Assembly (NCBI GenBank): GCA_002007465.1
Contig: LNAC01000110.1
Span: 398,298-462,297, forward strand
DNA length: 64,000 bases
From: Ailurus styani
Lineage: Eukaryota > Chordata > Mammalia > Carnivora > Ailuridae
Direction: 5' to 3'
In this document: one piece after another, positions 1 to 10,805 of the stretch
How positions within the stretch are numbered: position 1 is the stretch's first letter
How the letters are laid out: the number at the start of each line of letters is the position of its first letter
Program-made: the position numbers and the translations under genes
Notes under the pieces: generated by a model
What the model was told of the DNA's origin: nothing
The model's database searches: none
What the model saw: only the letters and a program-made list of their open reading frames with translations

Positions 1-1325
1 GTTTATGAAAGCGTTATCTTAGTCATTCTGAATGCTAAATGGATCCAATAGTTCCCTAATTTCTTTCCAAGAAAATTGGTACTCTACAATCTACAGTATC
101 TACATTGCCCTTCCCTCCCCACAGATTTTTTTCCTGAGCACTTCTGATTGTTTTCACAAAGGGAATCACAACACAGGATCTCCTCTGCTCCAGCTTGTTC
201 TGTGCCCTCAATCTGGATGAAAGACATTTATTTTGTGACTGTGGCTGTAAAGAATCCAAATGCTTATTCTTTCTGATTAAACAGGTTGCTTCACTTATTC
301 ACTATATATTTCCAAATGTCAGTGTGATTTTGTTAGAAGGAAAACCAAGGAATCTGTAAAAATTAATCACTGTAATTAAGATGAGACTCTCAGATAGTCT
401 CTTACTTGAGATGAAAACAAAACTGAAAACCTGAATCCCTTGAAATAAATGCATAGTCCTTTTGTATGTGTTAGTTGCAAACATACAATGAAATTCCAAA
501 AATAAGTCAACGGTCAATGTTTCAACTACAAGGAAACAAAGACTTGAGAGGAAAAAAATGTAAGAATTTAATGATTCCTGTAAAAACATCCTATGTGAAA
601 ATACTGCCACCCACCATCACTTTCCCCTTTTTTTTCCTTTTACTAACTACAGCACAGTTTTTCGAAGAATTTTTGGCATCTCCAGATGATAAATTATGTG
701 AATTATTGTTGGATCAAAATTCCTTTGAAATAACTGCAGGTGTTCAAGATCCTGTCAGAGCAAATGCATTTTAAGTCCCCTGAAGACTGACACTAGGCCA
801 TTTCTCAGGCTTCTTTGAGGTAGAGCTCCTGTTGGGAGTGGCTTTGTTTAAAATTGGAGACATATGGAGAGCTGCGTGGTGAAGACAGGAGGAAGCCTGT
901 CCAATTGGCACAGAATTAGAATCTAACTCCTGATTTAAGTCTACATTTGAGGGTCTCTCTTTCTGCTCTGGATTCTCCCCTTTATGTCTTCCTAATCCAT
1001 AGTAAAATGCCACAAGAAGTGGTATCTCATTGCTAAAATGGGAACTATAGCTTCTTAGAAACATAATTTGATTCAACATAACAAGGTTATTATAAATGTG
1101 GTCAGCTTTGGAAATATTCTCGGCATTCACAATTTATTTTCCTTGAAGTTCCTCTACAGAAAATGGATTTAAAGATAATGTTTTTAAAATTAATACAGGA
1201 AGTAAATCCTAGCAAGTATTTCTGCCTTTTGAAAGAACAGATGGATGAATGAATAAGTACTGTCTGGTACTTCAAGAAAAAGGGAAGGGCACTAAATAAA
1301 ACAAATTATAAGTCATTGTTAAAAG
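1..1325. other. unassigned non-coding sequence
   Basis: AT-rich single-copy-looking sequence. Open frames of about 100 codons exist on both strands (for example 302-610 minus, 475-774 plus, 771-1130 minus), but they overlap each other, have no recognisable domain and show no splice or promoter context. I see no gene and no repeat family I can name here. Confidence 0.5.
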
Positions 1326-1480
1326 CATTTTACAAGTCTCATTAAATTCTTACATAATATTTTGAAGATAATTACTATTGTTCACTCTTGTCTATTAAGA
1401 AAATGGAGGGTCAGAAAACTTAAGTTGTTCAATGTCACACAGATGGAAAGTGACAAGAAGAGAGTTTTCCAACTTTGCTT
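1325..1480 (-). repeat. MIR-like SINE fragment
   Basis: The order of motifs matches an antisense MIR: a 'CATTTTACAAG..CTCATTAAATTCTTAC' block, then 'ATTACTATTG', 'GAAAATGGAGGGTCAGAAA', and 'TTCAATGTCACACAG'. It is diverged, as expected for this ancient mammalian SINE. Boundaries are approximate. Confidence 0.55.
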
Positions 1481-1589
1481 CATTCTTACCAATGGCCATT
1501 CTCTTTCCATTTTACTCGTATTTCTGAAGGATCAACTTTAGGCTTTGGTAATTGTCTCTACTGTATTTAGGTTAAACCATAATTGCTAG

Positions 1590-2430
1590 TATTCAACTAT
1601 TTTTGACCAACAAGTATGTTAATTCCATATAAATCCAAAGCAATTTTTGTTTCCTATATCATTTCCTGCTTTCATTATTTTTTCCTTATTCTTTTCATTT
1701 ATTCTGTTGTACTTCTCACTTTTTAAGTTTTAACAATTTATTTTTTCAATTCTTTATTATATACATGAAGTTTATAAATTACAAGGACCTTGGCAATATC
1801 CCACTAATTTTGATTAGTATTTCCACTGTGACTTAGTTCCAAATATTTACAATTTTTGATTCCTTAATTCCTGAGTTATTAAAAACAATGTTTTTATTTT
1901 TCCTTTTGTTTTTATCTTTGTATTTTTTGAAAGAGAGACAGCACAAATGGTGAGGGAGAGGCAGAGAGAGAGAACCTTAAGCAGGCTACACGCCCAGCAC
2001 AAAACCAGATGCAGGGCTCGATCTCACAACCTTGAGATTCTGACCTGAACTGACATCAAGAGTCAGTGCTTAACTGCCTGAATCACCCAGGTGCCCACAA
2101 AACTGTGTTTTGAATTAATCAAATATATTTTGGGTACTTATAATGGATTTCTAAAAGTGTGATGTGGTCAAAAATTGTTCTTTGTGATACCAGTTCTTTA
2201 ACTTCATAATATGTGCCTTATGAACCTAACTTACAGTTAATTTTTGTAAACATTCCATGTGTACTTTAGAAGAACATATATATCCTGACTGTTTAGGTGT
2301 AGGATCCTACTGTTAATTATGTTGCTCAAGTTGTCTATAACCGTAGCAATTTTGGTCTGCTTTATACTTGAAATACTGAGAGATAAGTATATTAAAATGT
2401 CTCATTCTGATGAGAGAGACGTTTATTTTA
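1590..2430 (-). repeat. old L1 ORF2 fragment (interrupted)
   Basis: The T-rich plus strand reads as the complement of L1 ORF2. The block from 2140 to 2410 ('GATGTGGTC', 'TTCCATGTGTACTTTAGAAGAA', 'CTCAAGTTGTCTATA') follows the order known from antisense L1. A SINE at 1920-2097 interrupts it. It is decayed, with no usable reading frame. Confidence 0.65.
1920..2097 (-). mobile_element. CAN SINE, old, antisense
   Basis: Antisense carnivore tRNA-Lys SINE. It has an A/G-rich 'GAGAGGCAGAGAGAGAG' tract, then 'GATGCAGGGCTCGATCTCACAACC', then the A-box end 'CACCCAGGTGCCC'. It lacks a clean (T)n/(ATTT)n start and is more diverged than the other copies, so it belongs to an older subfamily. No convincing TSD. 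Confidence 0.85.
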
Positions 2431-2929
2431 AGAGACTGTGATGGCTCTTAAGTATAAAATCTGTATAGTGGAACAGTGGGGTGGAAATTCAAAGTAAGAG
2501 TGGATGTAACGGAGTCCAAATTTCACAGGGAAACAGGTCGGAAACTCAGGCAGGGTTTCTATGTAGCAGTCTCAAGGATTTCTTTTATCTTCAGAAAACT
2601 CCAGTCTTTGCTCTTAAGGCCTTCCACTGATTGGGAGAGGGATACCCACATTTTGGAAAGTGATCTACTTTATTCAAAGTCTACTGATTTAAATGTTAAT
2701 TACATATAAAAATACCTTCACAGTAACATCTAGACTGGTATTTGACAGACAACACAAATTGACACACAAAATTAACCCCCACACTATTCTACTGAGTGAC
2801 AATTTTAGAACTCACAGATTTTCCTACGCATTTAATTTTTTAAGTGTCAAGTGACCATATGAATCTCTAATAATATATGCTTAATAAAATCTAAAGGTAA
2901 TCAGTATAATATAAAGATTTTAAAAACCT
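2431..2929. other. unassigned non-coding sequence
   Basis: There is one 77-codon open frame on the plus strand (2476-2709) without recognisable similarity. No repeat is assigned with confidence. The segment lies between two minus-strand L1 pieces and may be diverged L1. Confidence 0.35.
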
Positions 2930-3840
2930 TAATTCAAATTATTCCACTCCTTATGTGTTATTTTTGTCCATTATCTTACTTCTATCTTATTTCTTAAATA
3001 AGCCACAGATATTATCATTGCTATTTTATGTAGTCATTTTAAAAAAGATTTTATCCACATATTTTTGATCTGTGTGTTTGCTGTTAATTTTTATACTTAA
3101 GACATGCATTCTGGGATTATTTCCCTTCCTTCTAAAGTATTGTTTGAGGGTTCCTTTGGTAAGTGTTCATTGGTAATAAGTTATTGGCCTTCTTTGTCCG
3201 ATAATGGCTTTGTTTCAACACTCTTCTTTAATGATAATTTAAAACAATATGAAGTCCTAGTTTAACAGTTGTTCTCCACTCTGTTGATAATTCTGCTATC
3301 ACTCTAAACAGATCATCTGCAGATAATCTGCTTTTCTCAGAGTGCTTTTAAGATTTTTATTTTCCTCTATTTTACTACAGTTTTAGTACATCATATCTTG
3401 ATGTATATTCCTTTTTATAATTTACCAGTATTCATTGTGATTCCTGCGCTTCTTTATTTCACCAGTTCTGGAAATTTCTCACATACTATCTCTTTGAAAC
3501 AGAATCTCCCTGTATTCTATTCTGTTTTCTGGAACTCCAATTAAACAAATATTAAAACTTATTCTCTTCTGCATATTGTTTATTGGCATTTTCATACTTC
3601 CCATCTTTTTCTCCTTTGGTGTAGCTTTCTAGTTAATATCTTAAGCTCTGCCGTCTAGTTTAACCCTTCTCACTTCATCTATGTCCACTCTGCTATTTTA
3701 CTTCTTCAAGAGTTATGTTCCTATTTTTAAATTTCATGGCATATTTTTATTTGTTGAAGTTCTACCTGGTTATTTTGCAAATAAGTGTTTGTATATTTTC
3801 CTTTTGTAATATATTATCCTTGTCAGTGAAATTTGGCAAG
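2930..3840 (-). repeat. old L1/HAL1-type fragment
   Basis: Antisense L1-like. 'TTCTGTTTTCTGGAACTCCAATTAA', followed by 'CATCTTTTTCTCC', 'CTTCATCTATGTCCACTCTGCTATT' and 'GAAGTTCTACCTGGTTATTTTGC', resembles the antisense of old L1M/HAL1 3' regions. Heavily mutated. The subfamily cannot be fixed by eye. Confidence 0.5.
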
Positions 3841-3974
3841 TGAGTAAAAGGAGAGAATTAGTATAATTCTAGATTTATGGTATATATACCAGTTGTATCA
3901 TGGGTCTAGCATACCAAAACAAGAACTGATTTGGAAAAACATATTTCAGATACTTAGAATTACGAGATTTTTGA

Positions 3975-4218
3975 GGGCACTGGGGTGGTTCAGTTGGTTA
4001 AGGCTCTGACTCTTGATCTCAGCTCAGGTAGTGATCTCAGGTTCTGGGGATCAAGCCCCACATGGGGCTCCATACTCAGTGAGGAGTCTGCTTGAGATTC
4101 TTTCCCTTTGCCCCTTTCCCTGCTCTCTCTCACTCTGTGCTCACTGCACAGTCTGCTTAACCCTCTCCCTCTCTGTCTCTCCCTGCCCTCTCAAATAAAT
4201 AAAACCTTAAAAAATATA
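3975..4218 (+). mobile_element. CAN SINE, old, sense
   Basis: Sense carnivore SINE starting 'GGGCACTGGGGTGGTTCAGTTGGTTAAG', with the B-box-like 'GATCAAGCCCCACATGGGGCTCC', a long pyrimidine tract (CTCTCTCTCACTCTGTG…) and the tail 'AAATAAATAAAACCTT'. Several substitutions in the tRNA-like head mark it as an older copy. It has a longer CT spacer than the younger elements. Confidence 0.92.
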
Positions 4219-5259
4219 TGAGGTTTTCCTGTGGCATCAACTCAGAAACAGTAAGCATAATTTCTTCTAATCTGGCTTCTTTTTTTGAAGATTTCAGTTT
4301 TGTAGGGATTCCCTGAACAAGTTATTCTACCTAAAAGACTTCTTAACTGAACATAGATGCTTCTTTTCTCCGGAATTCCTAGAACCAAGTGAAAATTTCA
4401 ACTTTCTCTTTTATTTCCACTTTCATGTAAATAGTCATTTGTAGTTTTCATCTTGATAGAATTTCTATCCCTAGAAAAGTAGACATTTTTACATATATTA
4501 AAAATGGACATGAAATGCCTAGCTGCATATAATAAAAAGTAAATGTAACAGTTTGTAATAGCATGTAATAAAATTATAACTTAAAATGCCATTAGACTAG
4601 GCTGTCAGCAGTCAAAAGGCACATGCATTTTAAAATTTAGACACTTAAGATATTACTCTTTATGTATACATAGCCCATTCTTCTCAGTAATGAATAAAAA
4701 ATTCAAGATAAACACTAAGTGAAGCATAAAACATTTGGAATTGATTTGAATTTTTTGCCCAACTTTTATAAGAGGTTCTCACAATTCTCTATAGAAATTC
4801 TGGTCCTTGAACTATGTAAATTAGTCCTTTAACTGAGGCTTAAAGTAGAAGGATATACTCCAGAGATTGGACTGTCATCAGGGATAGAAGCCCTAGTCTA
4901 GGCTATTTATTGAAAAAGCATATAAAATCTTTTATTAGAATGTAGATGTTCTCTGGAGAAAACAAAATATTCTTTTCATTCACACTTAACAATTCCCTGT
5001 AGACAATAAAGAGAACGCTTTATCTACAGTTGAGAAAGCTGATTTTAAAAGAGTTGATTCTATTGGAACATTTTTCTATATTATATTCTGGCAAAGTTTT
5101 AATTAACATATATCCAGGAATATCCTGATAATATGAGAAATTATATATGTGACATAAATTACAGGTTCATGGAAGGCCCTCTACATAAAAATTTACTACC
5201 TTTAATATCTAGAAAATATCAATACTCGGTCAGATTTCTGCATTACAAATTTTTCCTTT
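4219..5259. other. unassigned AT-rich sequence
   Basis: Non-coding AT-rich sequence. It probably includes decayed repeats, but I cannot assign a family. No open frame with recognisable content. Confidence 0.35.
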
Positions 5260-5450
5260 TCACTTTCTTAACAGAGTCTATGGAAGAGCAGAAATCCTTT
5301 CATTTTCTTGATGTCCAGTTTATTGCTATTGTTCTTTTATGTTTATGTTTTTGTGTCCCTTTAAGAAATGTTTGCCTACCCCTAGCTGTGCATATTTTTC
5401 TTATGTTTACTTTTTTAAAATTTTATAGTTTAGCTTTTACACTTTTCTAG
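5260..5450 (-). repeat. old L1 fragment, antisense
   Basis: 'GATGTCCAGTTTATTGCTATTG' leading into 'AAATGTTTGCCTACCCC' and 'TTTTATAGTTTAGCTTTTACA' is a typical antisense L1 ORF2 signature. The same L1 continues at about 5890 after an inserted repeat. The 105-codon frame at 5133-5450 is a by-product of this L1. Confidence 0.65.
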
Positions 5451-5885
5451 TTTTCTATTGCTGCATGACAAAACACACCAAAATCTAGTGGCTTAAAACA
5501 ACAACAAGCATTTGGCTCTTGACTTTGCAATCTGACCCAAGCCTGGTGAGGACTGCTTTTGTCTGCTTCACTCAACGTCAGTGGGGCAGCTGGAAGGCTA
5601 AGGATGACAGCATGGTGTTCATTCACTCACAGTCTGGTGGCTGATACTGTGTATTAGCTGGAATCATTGCTAAGGTTATTGGCCAGAACACCTACATTGG
5701 CCTGGGCTTCCTTATGATATAGTGGTTGGGTTCAGACTCCTTCAGCAAAATAGCCAGAAATGAGATGTCACACATACTATGACTCAGCCTCAGAAGTCAT
5801 AGAGTCATCTACCTTCTCTTCTTGGAGTTGGTAAAGCTGGTCATATTAAAAGCTGACCTATATTCAAGAAGACAGTATTTTGAAG
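5451..5885 (+). repeat. old interspersed repeat, possibly LTR-type (family not assigned)
   Basis: It begins 'TTTTCTATTGCTGCATGACAAA' and contains 'AGTGGCTTAAAACAACAACA', a signature of an abundant ancient mammalian interspersed repeat that I think is LTR-type but cannot name by eye. It splits an antisense L1. A second copy of the same family lies at 26590-27215. Confidence 0.5.
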
Positions 5886-5982
5886 GCAAGTTCATTTTGT
5901 AAATATGTTTAAAATCATTACATACATTTAGGTATAGATATGTTTTGAATTAGTTTTGAGTACACTGCAAGGTAAGGCTTAT

Positions 5983-6435
5983 AGTTAATTATCCTTCCAA
6001 AATGGATATTTGGTTCCAGCATTATTAATTGAAAGGACATTGTCTCCCCACTTTGAATTGCATTGGAATCTTTTACAAAAATAAAATAACTACAAATAGG
6101 TAGATCTCTTTCTGGAATTACTCTTCTGTTCCATTGATATATATGATGATCCAGACACCAACATCATTCTTTCTTAATAACTGCAGTTTAAAAATAAATC
6201 TTGAAATTNAGTTAATTATCCTTCCAAAATGGATATTTGGTTCCAGCATTATTAATTGAAAGGACATTGTCTCCCCACTTTGAATTGCATTGGAATCTTT
6301 TACAAAAATAAAATAACTACAAATAGGTAGATCTCTTTCTGGAATTACTCTTCTGTTCCATTGATATATATGATGATCCAGACACCAACATCATTCTTTC
6401 TTAATAACTGCAGTTTTAAAATAAATCTTGAAATT
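5983..6435. repeat. 226-bp direct duplication around a single N
   Basis: Positions 5983-6208 and 6210-6435 are the same length and essentially identical; I see one A/T difference near the end. They are separated only by the N at 6209. This looks like two contig ends that overlap but were placed side by side, so the second copy is probably not in the animal. Confidence 0.85.
6209..6209. other. assembly gap (single N)
   Basis: Ambiguous base lying exactly between the two 226-bp copies. Read as a scaffolding join rather than a biological position. Confidence 0.95.
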
Positions 6436-6925
6436 AGTTAAGGTAGGTCCTCCAACTTTGTTCTTCATGTTCAAAACTCTTTTGCCTATATTAGTTCTTT
6501 TATATTTCCACATAAACATGATAATCAGATTGCCAATTGCCATCCAAAAAAATCCTACTGGGATTTGGGGCAGATTTGCATAAACCCTTTTGATCAATTT
6601 TTAAAAAACTGACATTTTAACAATATTGTCTTCCAATTCATGAACATGATATATTGCTACATTTTTTTAGGCATTCTTTAATTTCTCTAAGGGTTTTTGT
6701 GGACATATTTTCCAATGTACAGGTTTGCCATTTGCTGTTATATTTTTTGAAATATGTCACATTTTAAATGCTTTTTATATTATATTTTTAAAATTTCAAT
6801 TTCCATTTGTTTATTGCCATTATATAAGAATGTGAGATTTTTTTTTTTGCAATTTGATATTGTATTCTACAACTCTCCTAAATGCATTCAATAATTATAG
6901 TAGCTTTTTTTTTGGTAGATTCTTT

Positions 6926-7004
6926 TGTGTTACTTATATAATCTTCCTTGCCAATCTTCCTTGCCAACCTTCCTTCCTTCCTTGTGTTACTTATATAATC
7001 TTCC
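6926..7004 (+). repeat. short direct repeat (57-bp offset)
   Basis: 'TGTGTTACTTATATAATCTT' occurs at 6926 and again at 6983, joined by CTTCC-rich sequence ('TTGCCAATCTTCCTTGCCAACC'). A local tandem duplication next to simple sequence, inside antisense L1. Confidence 0.8.
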
Positions 7005-7220
7005 TATGCCTTTCACTTCTTTGTCCTACTTTATTACATTGGTTAGAATCTACAGTATGATATTGAGCAGAAGTCTTGAAAACAAACCTACTTGCCATTT
7101 CCTGATCTTATGGGAACACACTTGGTTTAAATAAGTATGCTGTTAGCTTTAAGTTTTTCACAGAAGCCTTTTTCAGGTTGAGAAATTTTCTTTCTTTTTT
7201 TCTTTTTTCTTTCTCTTCTC

Positions 7221-7292
7221 TCTTCCTTCCTTCCTTCCTTCCTTCCTTCCTTCCTTCCTTCCTTCCTTCCTCCATCCCTCCCTTCCTTCTTT
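7221..7292 (+). repeat. (TTCC)n microsatellite
   Basis: About 12 perfect CTTC/TTCC tetranucleotides, then imperfect 'TCCATCCCTCCCTTCC'. It is embedded in L1-derived sequence and likely length-variable. Confidence 0.95.
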
Positions 7293-8908
7293 TTACAGAA
7301 AAGGCTCTAAGCTTTTTAATATATAAAGAGCTTTCACCAATCAGAAAAACAAAGATTAAGAACTCAACAGAAACAAGACAAAGTATTTAATGACAAGAAA
7401 TGGAATTGGCTAGTAAATATTAGAAAACCATGTTTACCACCATAAATTTTAAAAATTAAAATGAGATATATTTTCTACTTATTACACTGGTGTAGATTTA
7501 AAGGTTTTATATATATAAACTGTATATATTTAAGGTATACAACATTATGATTTGATGTATATGTATGTAGTGAAATGATTACTGTCAACCTAATTATCAT
7601 ATCTCCTCCCGTAGAAAAAGTTCCTTTCTATTCTTATTTTGCTGAGAGTTTTTAAAAATTAATGGGTATTGAATTTTGTCAAATATGTTTTCAAGAGAAT
7701 GTATTTATATGGTCATATGTTACTAAATATACTTTGCTTTTATTAAGTTTATACCTAAATTTAGGAGAAATAGTTATCTGAAGTTTTCTGCTCTTTTAGT
7801 ATCTGATTTTGTATACAGCATAATGCTAAAGTCATAAAATGAGTTGGGAATTATTTCCAACTCCTCTATTTCCTCAAATAGTGTTACTAAGATAGGTACA
7901 ATTTCTTTTTGAACATTTGGTAGAATTGACCAGTGAAGCCATCTTGCTTGTTTGTGTTGGGGTGTGTGTACTGGAAAATTCTGAATGATCAATTCAATTT
8001 TTTAGATAAATATAGAGATGTTTAGATTTCCTATTTTTTCTTATATTAGTTTCTGTAATTGTCATCTTTTAAGAATTGTTTCCATTTCATCTAAGTTGTC
8101 AAATTTATTATATATAGTTGTTTATGGTATTTCTATATTATTATTTCCATTAACGTAAGATACATACTAATTTCTCCTTTCTCATGCCTGATATTGGTAA
8201 TTTGTGGCTTCTCTATCTTTCTTGTTCAGTCTTGTTTGTTTTTTTATTAAAGAACTAGCTCTGGGTTTCATATGTTTTCTCTGTTTCTGTTTCCCCATTG
8301 ATTTTTCTCATAATTTCTTCCATTTTACTGATTTTCAATGTAATTTTCTTCCTTTTTTGTGCTTTTTAAGGTAGAAGTTTGAATCACTGATTTTAGATCT
8401 TCCTTCTTTGTTAAGATAAGCATTTAAAGTTACACTTTTTTCTAACTACTGCTTTAAGTGCAATCCATAAATTTTGATATGTTGAATTTTTACTTTCATT
8501 GAGTTCAAAATACTTTATAATTTCCCTTATGATTTCTTCTTTGATCAATGGCTTATTTAAAAGTGTGTTGTTTATTTTCCAAATATTTGAGGATTTTCCA
8601 AGTATTTCTTTGTTACTGATTTCTAACTTAATTCTGTTTTGGTCAGGGAACATTCTCTTTATAATTTCAATCCTTCTAAATTTATCAAGATTGGTTTAAC
8701 AATGCAGCACATTGACTAGCTTGGTGAATGTTCAGTGCGTACTTTAAAAGAATGTGTGGTCTGCTGGTACTGGGTGAGTTGTTTTATAAATGTTGGTGTC
8801 AAGGTCAAGTTGGTTGAAGTCTTCTATGTACTTACTAATTTTCTGTCTACTTCTATCAATTGCTAAGAAAGAAGTGTCAAAATTTCTGATTAAAATTGTG
8901 TGTCTATT

Positions 8909-9103
8909 TCTTTTTTTTAAGATTTTATTTATTTATTTGACAGAGAGAGACATATAGAGAGAGGGAGCACAAGCAGGGGGACTGGGAGAGGAAGTAGGCT
9001 TCCCGCTGAGCAGGAAGCCCAATGCAGGGCTGGATCCCAGGACCCTGGGCTCATGACCCAGGCCAAATGCAGCTGCTTAACAACTGAACCACCCAGGTGC
9101 CCC
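8909..9103 (-). mobile_element. CAN SINE, antisense, inserted in L1
   Basis: Poly-T then 'AAGATTTTATTTATTTATTTGACAG', the GA-rich tract, 'GGATCCCAGGACCCTGGG' and the end 'ACCCAGGTGCCCC'. The flanking L1 is split with a short repeat 'CTATTTCT' on both sides, which fits a TSD. The L1 reading continues after it at 9104. Confidence 0.93.
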
Positions 9104-9265
9104 TATTTCTGCTCACAGTTCCATCAGTTTTTGCCTTCTATATTGAAACTCTCTTATTAGGTGTGTAAATTTTGGAAATTTTTATGTTCTCTTGATCAAT
9201 TTACTCCCTTTATCTTTATGAAATGATCCTCTTTATAACAACAAAAATGTTTTCATGATTTCGGT
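9104..9265 (-). repeat. old L1 fragment, continuation after the SINE
   Basis: 'GTTCCATCAGTTTTTGCCTTCTATATT' and 'CTCCCTTTATCTTTATGAAATGATCC' continue the antisense L1 that precedes the SINE. Confidence 0.6.
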
Positions 9266-9269
9266 GGTA

Positions 9270-9740
9270 GTTGAAACCAGGGTTTGGAATATGTGAGGGT
9301 GGGAGAGGAGAATATGGAATGAGAAAAGAAAAAGGTTAGCAACAGGACCCTGGGGAACACAAACATTTAAAAAATTTGTCAGAAGAAAATGAGCCCATGA
9401 CAGGAAATGAAAATGAAACCAAGATCAAACTTGAAGAACCATGGAAATGTGATGCTCTAGGAACAGAAGAGAATTTTAAGAAGAACATGTTTAATATAAT
9501 GTCGAATGCTTCTAAGCCACTATTTAAGACAATGTCTGAAAATTGACAATAGAAGGTAGCATCCAAGGAGGTTATTGATAACCCTAGCAAGGGCATTGCT
9601 AAAATGAGCTAGACTCACAGTAGATATGAAAGGAAGGAAAAAGAGGTCAGTATCTTTAAGTTTATTAAGGGGAAGGAAAATGTGAAGATGCAGAAGAGAG
9701 AACACAACTAATAGAGGATATTTCTTAGAGTTGTAAGTTG
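9270..9740 (+). repeat. L2 (LINE2) 3' region
   Basis: 'GGACCCTGGGGAACACAAACATTTA', 'GAACCATGGAAATGTGATG' and 'GGAGGTTATTGATAACC' follow the order of the L2 consensus 3' half in sense orientation. Diverged, as expected for this old family. Confidence 0.6.
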
Positions 9741-10582
9741 ATTGGATCAAGAAATATAACATAATGCCAGTATTAACTGGCATAATTAATAAAAACATCA
9801 TTTTATCACTCTTAACTCCAGTGAGGATCATTTCTACATATCTTAAGGCACTATTAAACTTTATTTTTCCGCTAATTTTTTGTGTAGAAGAAATACTAAC
9901 TACTATTTTTGACACACCTGGTTTATTACAGAAACACCCATGATTTACCAATTATTTTCCTATGGTTTCATCAGTTTCCTCTTTGTGTAGTGCTATGTCT
10001 CTCCATACAAGAATGTCATGTTTTCCCTTTATGCTAATGTATACAACATGAAGAAAATACGTTTTCCAAGTAACATTCTGAACATAAATTTCATATTTTC
10101 CATCACTTCTACTTTGGAACACAACATTTTCTTTCAGGTTTTTAACAAGAGATAGCATACATCTAAAATGTGAAGAATACCATAATTGCAACAATTTATA
10201 AACTGTTATTGGTATAAAGAGTAGTAATAGTAACAAACAATGCATTTTTCTTATTCACATGTCCATGTGTAATTTGCATATACATTACATATTCTTAAAA
10301 ATGTCTTACTGATGTATCTGATTCTTTTCTTTTTAAATGATGGAGACAATCTTTGCTAGTTTTTAAAAGGCTACTCTCTCAGGGTTCTTAATCATTTTTA
10401 AGTCACAGGTTAAACTTGAGACCCTCACAGAAGTTATGCTTCATGTTCCTAGAAGAGGGATGTATGTTTAGACACACATATAATTTTGCACACTCTTTTA
10501 GAGTTAAAAGCATCTGATTTAGAGAAATATAAACTTCTTGGATATTGATGATAACGTCAAAGGAAAAATAAAGAGCACAACA
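9741..10582. other. unassigned non-coding sequence
   Basis: Two minus-strand open frames (9520-9951, 143 codons; 9952-10245, 97 codons) lie end to end, but the first runs through L2-derived sequence and neither has a recognisable domain. I do not call a gene. Confidence 0.4.
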
Positions 10583-10805
10583 CCATGATCCAAAAGCATG
10601 ACTTTTGGAATCAGTTAGATTTAGATACAAGTCTTGACCCAGCACTTAGTAATTAGATGATCTTGGCCAAGTTACTTAGCAATTAGCTAACTCTTAACTT
10701 AAGTATACTCATACGTAAAATGGGGTTGGAGAAAGGATTAAATCAGCTAAAAAAAATAAAAGTAAACTACAATGACCAGTGCATATAATATAGATAATCA
10801 GTGTT
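10583..10805 (+). repeat. MIR SINE
   Basis: Sense MIR order: 'GACTTTTGGAATCAG', 'GATGATCTTGGCCAAGTTACTTAGC', 'AAAATGGGGTTGGAGAAAGGATTAAATCAG', ending near 'GACCAGTGCATATAATA'. Core and 3' part are preserved with many substitutions. Confidence 0.75.

Larger units (their letters stand above)
5886..8908 (-). repeat. old L1 ORF2, antisense, composite and nested
   Basis: A long run of antisense L1. Landmarks are 'TTTGAATTGCATTGGAATCTTTTACA' (6055), 'GGTTGAGAAATTTTC' (7175), 'GATTTTCCAAGTATTTC' (8590), 'TTTTGGTCAGGGAACAT' (8637) and 'GTCAAGGTCAAGTTGGTTGAAGTC' (8800). Between about 7196 and 7640 it is broken by a TTCC microsatellite and another L1-like fragment. It also includes a tandem copy around the N at 6209. 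No intact ORF2. Confidence 0.7.

Noticed and set aside
5133..5450. 105-codon hydrophobic frame resembling a membrane protein
   Set aside because: The hydrophobicity comes from T-rich antisense L1 DNA.
9520..10245. Two adjacent minus-strand frames of 143 and 97 codons
   Set aside because: The first overlaps L2-derived sequence. Neither shows a domain, splice-site context or codon bias that I can support.
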